From the NCBI GenBank assembly GCA_030054175.1, contig JASGCM010000012.1, positions 32,453-96,452 on the forward strand: DNA of 64,000 bases. Reading direction: 5' to 3'. Source of the stretch: Alphaproteobacteria bacterium (GTDB taxonomy: Bacteria; Pseudomonadota; Gammaproteobacteria; Burkholderiales; Burkholderiaceae_C). The position numbers and the translations under genes were made by a program. The notes under the pieces were generated by a model, which was not told where the DNA came from, searched no databases, and saw only the letters and a list, made by a program, of their open reading frames with translations. This document shows, one piece after another, positions 33,637 through 39,045 of this stretch. Each line of letters opens with the position of its first letter. Position 1 is the stretch's first letter.

Positions 33637-35000
33637 GCCGCCACCTCCATGTCCAGCATTTCTCCGCCGATGCTGTCCGGCCGCAGCTCCCCGGCCAGCT
33701 CCCGCCAGCCGGACTCGCGCCAGACGATGTCGACGCCATCGGAAAGAAGCTGGACGCGTTCGATCAGCAGGTTCACCAGCCGCACCTGCTCAGCGGGGAA
33801 CAGTTGCTTCCAAACTTCACCGATGCGGCGCATCGCCAGCACAGTGGTCGGCTCGTCGATCTCAGGATATTGGCGGCGCACGGTGTTCCAGACACCCTGG
33901 ATGCTTTCGGGCGACTGGAGTGCGCCAACCAGCAGGTTCACCACCACCTCTTCAATCTGGTCGGCGGGAATCATCCCGGTGGCACTGCTGCGGTAGCCGT
34001 ACCGGTTGTCCGCCTTGAGGATGTAGTAGCGGTACTTCTTGCCTGAGGGCTTCTTGCTGTAGGTGATGTGGTACTTGCCACCGTCGGGCCCATACATCAG
34101 CCCGCGCAGCAGGGCATCGGTTTTGTGCCGGGTCTGGGTTTTACCCATACGCTGGTGAGCATCCTCGCCGAGGATGGCTTGAACCCGATCCCACAACTGG
34201 CGGGTGATGATTGGCTCATGCTGACCAGCGAATACGGCATCTTTGTGGCGAATCTCACCAATGTAGATGGGGTTGCGCAGGAGTTTCGAGATGTACTTTT
34301 TGTCCATCGGCGTGCCATTGCGCGTGCTGCCGTCCTTCAGGCGGTTGGGCTTGGTGGTGATCCCTTCCAGGGACAGTTCCCGAACGATGTCCGTGATCGA
34401 CTGGATTTCCGTGAAACGGGTGAAGATGCGCCGGATGGTTGCGGCATCCTTCTCCTCGATGATCAGCTTGCGGTCTTTGACCTCGTACCCAAGCGGCGTG
34501 TAGCCCCCCATCCACAGGCCCTTGCGTTTGCTGGCGGCGATCTTGTCGCGGATGCGTTCGCCCGTGACCTCGCGCTCAAACTGGGCGAAGGACAACAGGA
34601 TGTTGAGCATCAGCCTGCCCATCGACGTGGTGGTGTTGAACTGCTGGGTCACCGACACGAACGACACCTTGTGCCGTTCGAACACCTCCACCAGCTTGGC
34701 AAAGTCGGTCAGGCTGCGCGTCAGGCGGTCGATCTTGTAGATGATCACGATGTCAATCTGGTCGGCAATGATGTCCGCCATCAGGCGTTTCAAAGCCGGG
34801 CGTTCCATGTTGCCGCCCGAGTAACCACCATCGTCGTAGTCATCGCCCACCGGCAACCAGCCCTCAGCGCGCTGGCTGACGATATAGGCTTGGCCTGCCT
34901 CGCGTTGGGCATCCAGCGAATTGAAAGATTGATCGAGGCGTTCGTCCGTCGAGACGCGGGTGTAGACGGCGCAGCGCTTTTTGGTCACGACGGCGTTCAT
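33633..35000 (-). CDS. Large serine recombinase (phage integrase)
   Basis: This 455-residue integrase has an N-terminal resolvase domain with catalytic Ser17 (AVYTRVSTDERL), QFEREVTGERIRDKI, then a recombinase domain (GYTPLGYEVKDRKLII, RRIFTRFTE, SKLLRNPIYIGEIRH). The usual zinc-ribbon region (LLRGLMYGPDGGKYHITY) lacks the Cys pairs of typical members, and no long coiled coil is visible, so target recognition may differ. The start overlaps the DUF2924 stop by ATGA. It should catalyse attP x attB recombination without a host factor. Confidence 0.93.
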   Translation of the reverse strand: MNAVVTKKRCAVYTRVSTDERLDQSFNSLDAQREAGQAYIVSQRAEGWLPVGDDYDDGGYSGGNMERPALKRLMADIIADQIDIVIIYKIDRLTRSLTDFAKLVEVFERHKVSFVSVTQQFNTTTSMGRLMLNILLSFAQFEREVTGERIRDKIAASKRKGLWMGGYTPLGYEVKDRKLIIEEKDAATIRRIFTRFTEIQSITDIVRELSLEGITTKPNRLKDGSTRNGTPMDKKYISKLLRNPIYIGEIRHKDAVFAGQHEPIITRQLWDRVQAILGEDAHQRMGKTQTRHKTDALLRGLMYGPDGGKYHITYSKKPSGKKYRYYILKADNRYGYRSSATGMIPADQIEEVVVNLLVGALQSPESIQGVWNTVRRQYPEIDEPTTVLAMRRIGEVWKQLFPAEQVRLVNLLIERVQLLSDGVDIVWRESGWRELAGELRPDSIGGEMLDMEVAA

Positions 35001-35458
35001 TTGGCACCTCGCTTCGGCTTGTTCTTGGTGATCCCGAAAAACAATGGCCCAGACCACTGGGTGCCTGTGATATGGCGTGCGACCCCGGACAAACTCTTGA
35101 AACGCCGGCCTTCGTATTCAAAACTGCCGTCTGCACGCGCGGTGACACGATGCTCGCGGTTGTCGAATTCGCGCACCAGCACCGTGCCGGGCACGACCTG
35201 GACTTCGACGCCGCGTTGCGTCTTGATCCGCGATTGGGCTTCGCCGATTCGGGCCATCTGGGTCTGGACGACCAGCTTGGTGCCAAGGGCTTCTTCCTGG
35301 ATCTTGTAGGCAACCCGGCCTTCGACGTAGGCGCGGTTGTTGTGCGGCGGACGGCGCGGGAAATACTTGTCCCAGATATCCCAGAGATCGGTCATTGCCA
35401 ATTTTGGTAGGTTGGCGATTTGTGCCGCCAAGGATGGGGCGGCTGTCGATACGTTCAT
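34997..35458 (-). CDS. DUF2924 protein
   Basis: This 153-residue protein has the DUF2924 (PF11149) pattern: MTDLWDIWDKYFPRRPPHNN, RAYVEGRVAYKIQE, then PGTVLVREFDNREHRV and FKSLSGVARHITGTQWSGP. It is nearly always found just before a serine recombinase gene and may assist or regulate it. AAGGAG lies seven bases before ATG. The C-terminus is basic (KNKPKRGAK), suggesting DNA contact. Confidence 0.92.
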   Translation of the reverse strand: MNVSTAAPSLAAQIANLPKLAMTDLWDIWDKYFPRRPPHNNRAYVEGRVAYKIQEEALGTKLVVQTQMARIGEAQSRIKTQRGVEVQVVPGTVLVREFDNREHRVTARADGSFEYEGRRFKSLSGVARHITGTQWSGPLFFGITKNKPKRGAK

Positions 35459-35643
35459 TTGCAAACTCCTTCTGTAGACGGGTTTGTATGAACGCGCTCG
35501 GGTGCCAAGAAGCCAAGAGGAATCTCGCTTTCTCGGGGACGAGTGGAATGCAGTCGGGCGATGGCGGCGGCCACGATTTCTGCGGCTTCGCACGCCCTTT
35601 GGCGTGGCGACATCAATTCAGGGAGTGTTTGTTCGACGATCAT
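35455..35643 (-). CDS. Small protein preceding DUF2924
   Basis: This 62-residue protein (MIVEQTLPELMSPRQRACEA, EIVAAAIARLHST, then EIPLGFLAPERVH) has the size and pattern of small ORFs that precede DUF2924 and serine recombinase genes. Its stop overlaps the DUF2924 start by ATGA. The start codon is uncertain: the frame is open back to 35790, and no clear ribosome site precedes 35643. Confidence 0.7.
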   Translation of the reverse strand: MIVEQTLPELMSPRQRACEAAEIVAAAIARLHSTRPRESEIPLGFLAPERVHTNPSTEGVCK

Positions 35644-35662
35644 TTCGGTAGCCAGTAAAGTT

Positions 35663-35768
35663 GTCAGACCGTCACAGAGAATAGGCGTGCAAGGCGGTCG
35701 GAGTATCCCGTTTGGGCGGCCTACAACATGGGTGAGCGAAGGATGAGATCGGCCCGAAACGGTCTGAC
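35663..35768. repeat. 10-bp inverted repeat in gap upstream of integrase module
   Basis: GTCAGACCGT (35663-35672) and its exact complement ACGGTCTGAC (35759-35768) flank 86 bases in the 35644-35815 gap. The core GTCAGAC also occurs in the arms of the 25425-25524 repeat and in the 24004-24112 gap. Sites here could control the integrase transcript or belong to an attachment site; neither is shown. Confidence 0.5.
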
Positions 35769-35815
35769 GCCTCCCTGACAGATTCGGCAATGGCGTTTTT
35801 GCCGGGTCGCCTCCA

Positions 35816-35844
35816 TTGACCTGATGTTTATCAGGTCATATATT
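35816..35844 (+). promoter_or_regulatory. Promoter with palindromic operator in its spacer
   Basis: TTGACC (35816-35821) and TATATT (35839-35844) form a strong sigma-70 pair with 17-base spacing. The spacer and -35 box are covered by a perfect palindrome: TGACCTGAT (35817-35825) and ATCAGGTCA (35830-35838) with a four-base centre GTTT. A repressor bound here would block RNA polymerase directly. The first gene begins at 35870, so the site probably serves autoregulation of the LexA-like protein and control of the whole cassette. Confidence 0.82.
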
Positions 35845-35869
35845 TGAACTGTTGGCCTGGAGCGATGCC

Positions 35870-36103
35870 ATGAGCAAAAAAAGGACAGAGGGCATTACGG
35901 AGCCGCAGGCAAGAACACTGAATGTGATCTGCCAACTCCTTGACAGCACCGGTCTGCCGCCCACCGTCAAGGAATTGGCCGAGGCGCTTGGCATCAGCCA
36001 CGCCAGTGCGCACGAGCAGATCACGCAATTGGTACGCAAGGGGTATTTGAGGAAAGAAGAAAAGAAAGCGCGGAGCATCGTGGTCGTGAAACGGAATGGG
36101 TGA
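35870..36103 (+). CDS. LexA-type winged-helix regulator (DNA-binding domain only)
   Basis: This 77-residue protein matches the LexA N-terminal DNA-binding domain: ITEPQARTLNVICQLLDSTG, LPPTVKELAEALGISHASAH, then the wing KGYLRKEEKKARSIVVV. The Ser/Lys autoprotease domain is absent. GGAG lies seven bases upstream. It is followed after 35 bases by the 262-residue gene in the same direction, and its promoter contains a perfect palindrome, so it is probably the repressor of the defence-like cassette. What relieves repression is unknown. Confidence 0.85.
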   Translation: MSKKRTEGITEPQARTLNVICQLLDSTGLPPTVKELAEALGISHASAHEQITQLVRKGYLRKEEKKARSIVVVKRNG

Positions 36104-36138
36104 CCGGGATGCGCTGATATCAACAAGGGGAATCCTGG

Positions 36139-36927
36139 ATGGGGCATGTTCGGCTTGGGCTATTGCCAAGGACAAGGGCGTGGAAGGAGGTCGTCGGTCT
36201 GATCGCCGCTGGCGCCGACGTTTCCCAAATCGCCAATGCCACCATCACGGCGGCAGAAAAAGCCTTCTCCTTCGTCATGAAGGACGTGGGCTACACCGAG
36301 GCTGTCTGGTTGATGACGCAGCTTGCTATCGCGGCCAAGAAGACAGACATCTTGGCCCACCTCGACTCCGTCGGCATCTCGTTGCCCAGTGATGCCACCC
36401 TTACTGATGTGACGACATCCATTTCAGAGGCCCTTGATCGAGCCACGGATGCTTCAGGCAAAAGATCAGACCTCGGCGAGCTGGCGGGACGTGCTCTCGT
36501 CGGCGCGGTGGCCGATGCTTTATCCCCAAAGCTGCACACACTATTTCCATCTGACCCGAACACGATGCGGGCTGCACTCTCGACCTTGGGCAAGCAGAAG
36601 GAGTTCGGGGAGCTCTCACGGAGTTTCTTTGCCCGACTGTCCAATGAGAGCCTGCAGTATTTCCTGAGCAAGAACCTGAATACCAATCTCGGCGAGGGGA
36701 TGCGCTTTGCGACGATGAATCAGAAGGCGCAATTTGATTCCGCGTTAACGAGTCACACCCGGGAAGCGTCATTGATCGTGGAGACGTTTTCCGCTGGTTG
36801 GTTTTCCAAACACCGCTTCGAGGAAAGCGGAGTCATTTCAAGAAAATCGTCTGATGGATTCGCAGGCTACGCGCTGAAGAAGATGACAGATGAACTGAAA
36901 GCGGGAGCGCGCAGCGATGCAAGATAA
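36139..36927 (+). CDS. Helical protein of QueC-linked cassette (QatB-like candidate)
   Basis: I do not recognise a named family. The 262-residue protein begins Met-Gly-His, then RLGLLPRTRAWKEVVGLIAA, and is predicted mostly helical with Ala-rich segments (LGELAGRALVGAVADALSP). It lacks enzyme motifs. A Met-Gly start followed by a Pro and a Trp-containing helix recalls QatB, the partner of QueC-like QatC in Qat systems, where the N-terminus may be the modification target; this is resemblance only. AAGGGGA precedes the ATG by eight bases. Its last 11 bases overlap the QueC-like gene. It could be the substrate or sensor of the cassette. Confidence 0.72.
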   Translation: MGHVRLGLLPRTRAWKEVVGLIAAGADVSQIANATITAAEKAFSFVMKDVGYTEAVWLMTQLAIAAKKTDILAHLDSVGISLPSDATLTDVTTSISEALDRATDASGKRSDLGELAGRALVGAVADALSPKLHTLFPSDPNTMRAALSTLGKQKEFGELSRSFFARLSNESLQYFLSKNLNTNLGEGMRFATMNQKAQFDSALTSHTREASLIVETFSAGWFSKHRFEESGVISRKSSDGFAGYALKKMTDELKAGARSDAR

Positions 36928-39037
36928 GCGGTACATCATTTGTGGCAACGCTTCGGCCAAAGGCATCAGCGACGATCCCAAACGCGACCTGCGGCTTCGG
37001 CTTTCTGGTAAGGAGGGGCAAGGCAATATCACGCTGCGCATCGAGGACATCCACAGCAAGATGGTTCGGAGCGTCCCGACCCAGTTTCACGATCTGTTGG
37101 AGATTGCCACCTACGTCTACAGCGCCGATCAGGCCATCAAGCGCGGTGCGGACGATGTCGACAACTTCGGCGATGGCTGGCGGCGCGACCTTCACTTCGT
37201 GGTACCGGTTCGCAACCTTGATTTCTGGCGCTCTGCGAATGTCCTTGCAACGTTGCGGTCGACCTTGGGCTTCTTGTCCGATGACAACTACCAATTCGAC
37301 TTCGTCCAGATGGATCAGGATCACACGATCCAGGAATACCTTGAATTCAACGACACCCAGCAGTTGTTTGGACTTCCCGAACAGGTGGTCATGTTCTCCG
37401 GCGGACTGGATTCCCTGGCTGGAGCAATTGAGGAAATCCTGACGCAGAAGCGTCGGGTGGTGCTGGTGACGCACAAGTCAACACCAAAACTCAACAATCG
37501 CCATCGCAACATGGAAACGCTGCTGGCGGCAAAGGCTGGTGACAACGCTCCGCGCCATATCAGCGTCCGTGTCCACAAGACCAAAGGATTGAATCACGAG
37601 TACACCCAGCGCAGTCGATCTTTCCTGTACATGTCGATTGGCGCAACCATCGCCAAGATGCTCGGCCTCAAGAGCGTGCGCTTCTACGAAAACGGGGTCA
37701 TCAGCCTGAATCTGCCGGTGTGCGCCCAAGTCGCCGGTGGCCGCGCCACGCGAACGACGCACCCCAAGGTCATGAAGGGCTTCCAAGAGATCATCTCCCT
37801 GGTGGCGGGCGAGCCCTTCACCATCGAGAACCCGTTCATCTGGAAGACCAAGGCAGATGTCGTCGAGGTCATCACCAAGGCAGGATGCGCCGATCTGATC
37901 GCGCACTCGATGACCTGCACCCACACCTGGGAGATGACGAACCAGCACACCCATTGCGGCGGCTGCTCGCAGTGCATCGACCGCCGGTTTGCCGTGGTCG
38001 CGGCAAAGGCCGACCAGTACGACCCTGCTGACCACTACAAGGTCGACGTTTTCACTCAGAGTCGGAACAAGGACGACGACAAGATCATGGCTGCGGCTTA
38101 CCTCGAGCGGGCCAATCAGGTGAAGTCGCTGACCGATGTGACCCAGTTCATCAGCAGCTACGCCGAGGTGAGCCGGGTTTTTCGGTACCTCGACGGAAGC
38201 ACATCTCAGGCGGCGCAACGCGTGTTCGACCTGTACAAGCGCCACGCCACCGAGGTGACCGGTGCCCTTGATGAGTTGGTTTCACGGAACATCACCGCGA
38301 TCCGGGAGCGTACGCTCCCCGGCGACTGCCTGCTCCGGACGGTCTACGAGTCCGGTTCCGTGATCTCGGTGCCCGCTGTCGCGTCGGCAGAAAAGTTGCC
38401 AGACAACATCTTCCGAAAGCGCGGCGGCGTCTGGGAGGCACGGTTTCAAGGACGGGGGCGACACCCCATCCTGATCCAAGGCGTGGACAAGGGCGCTGAG
38501 TACATCAACCTGTTGCTTGCGCACCCAGAGCGCGAGACCTCGGTTTTTGAGATCGTCTGCGGCAGCGAGATTGGGGCCGTTGAAACGGCTGCGAATACTG
38601 GGCTGGATCACGACGACATCCAGGAAGGGTATCAAGTGTCTGTCGGCGTGCCGCTGGGGGATGCTGGCGTGGTGGCCGACAGAAAGGCGATCCAACAGTA
38701 CCGTGGCAGATACAACGATCTGATCAGTGAGAGGGAGGATGTGGAAGCGCAAGGAGACCATGAGCGCCTCGAGGAAATTCAAATCGAAATGGCTCAACTG
38801 GTGGCTGCAGTGACGGGAGCCCAAGGCAAGGGAGGCAAGCTGCGCAAGGTTGCTGACAGGAGAAAGAACGTCCGCGACTCGTTCCGCATTGCTGTCAACC
38901 GAGCCATCGAACAAATTGAGAAGTACGACAAGACGCTAGCCGAGCACCTGAAAGCCAGTATCAAGCACGGCAACGAAGTGGTCTATCGTCCAGGAGTGCC
39001 TATCGTCTGGGACGTTCGGCCAATAGTGAACATCTAG
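36917..39037 (+). CDS. QueC-like PP-loop enzyme with extra C-terminal domain
   Basis: This 706-residue protein is a defence-type QueC homologue, far larger than QueC (about 230). Residues 1 to 150 are an N-terminal extension. The PP-loop SGGLDS is at 161-166, and four Cys (334, 347, 350, 353) form the QueC zinc site. True QueC makes preQ0 from carboxy-deazaguanine with ATP and ammonia; here a related adenylation is expected. Residues about 495 to 545 (FRKRGGVWEARFQG, KGAEYINLLLAHP) and a helical end (about 590 to 706) resemble a domain seen in ATPase-type regulators. Overlaps and spacing tie it to its neighbours. Confidence 0.88.
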   Translation: MQDKRYIICGNASAKGISDDPKRDLRLRLSGKEGQGNITLRIEDIHSKMVRSVPTQFHDLLEIATYVYSADQAIKRGADDVDNFGDGWRRDLHFVVPVRNLDFWRSANVLATLRSTLGFLSDDNYQFDFVQMDQDHTIQEYLEFNDTQQLFGLPEQVVMFSGGLDSLAGAIEEILTQKRRVVLVTHKSTPKLNNRHRNMETLLAAKAGDNAPRHISVRVHKTKGLNHEYTQRSRSFLYMSIGATIAKMLGLKSVRFYENGVISLNLPVCAQVAGGRATRTTHPKVMKGFQEIISLVAGEPFTIENPFIWKTKADVVEVITKAGCADLIAHSMTCTHTWEMTNQHTHCGGCSQCIDRRFAVVAAKADQYDPADHYKVDVFTQSRNKDDDKIMAAAYLERANQVKSLTDVTQFISSYAEVSRVFRYLDGSTSQAAQRVFDLYKRHATEVTGALDELVSRNITAIRERTLPGDCLLRTVYESGSVISVPAVASAEKLPDNIFRKRGGVWEARFQGRGRHPILIQGVDKGAEYINLLLAHPERETSVFEIVCGSEIGAVETAANTGLDHDDIQEGYQVSVGVPLGDAGVVADRKAIQQYRGRYNDLISEREDVEAQGDHERLEEIQIEMAQLVAAVTGAQGKGGKLRKVADRRKNVRDSFRIAVNRAIEQIEKYDKTLAEHLKASIKHGNEVVYRPGVPIVWDVRPIVNI

Positions 39038-39045
39038 GAGGGAGG

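Larger units (their letters stand above)
1..35643. mobile_element. Lambda-like siphovirus prophage (left end outside window)
   Basis: A near-continuous minus-strand run carries integration, early replication, DNA methylation, packaging, head and tail genes. The packaging and head order is that of lambda: Nu1, A, W, B, C/scaffold, D, E, FII. Genes are densely packed, with many ATGA or TGATG overlaps. Lysis genes and a lambda J-like central tail fibre are not seen and may lie to the left of position 1. The right boundary is not proven. The last clearly phage-like gene starts at 35643, and no att core could be identified because the other end is missing. No head or tail gene is visibly broken, so the element may be complete. 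Confidence 0.93.

Noticed and set aside
36096..36392. Alternative plus-strand frame starting Met-Gly-Asp
   Set aside because: It becomes Arg/His-rich and ends early; the frame from 36139 has a good ribosome site and leads through a protein-like sequence to the coupled QueC-like gene.
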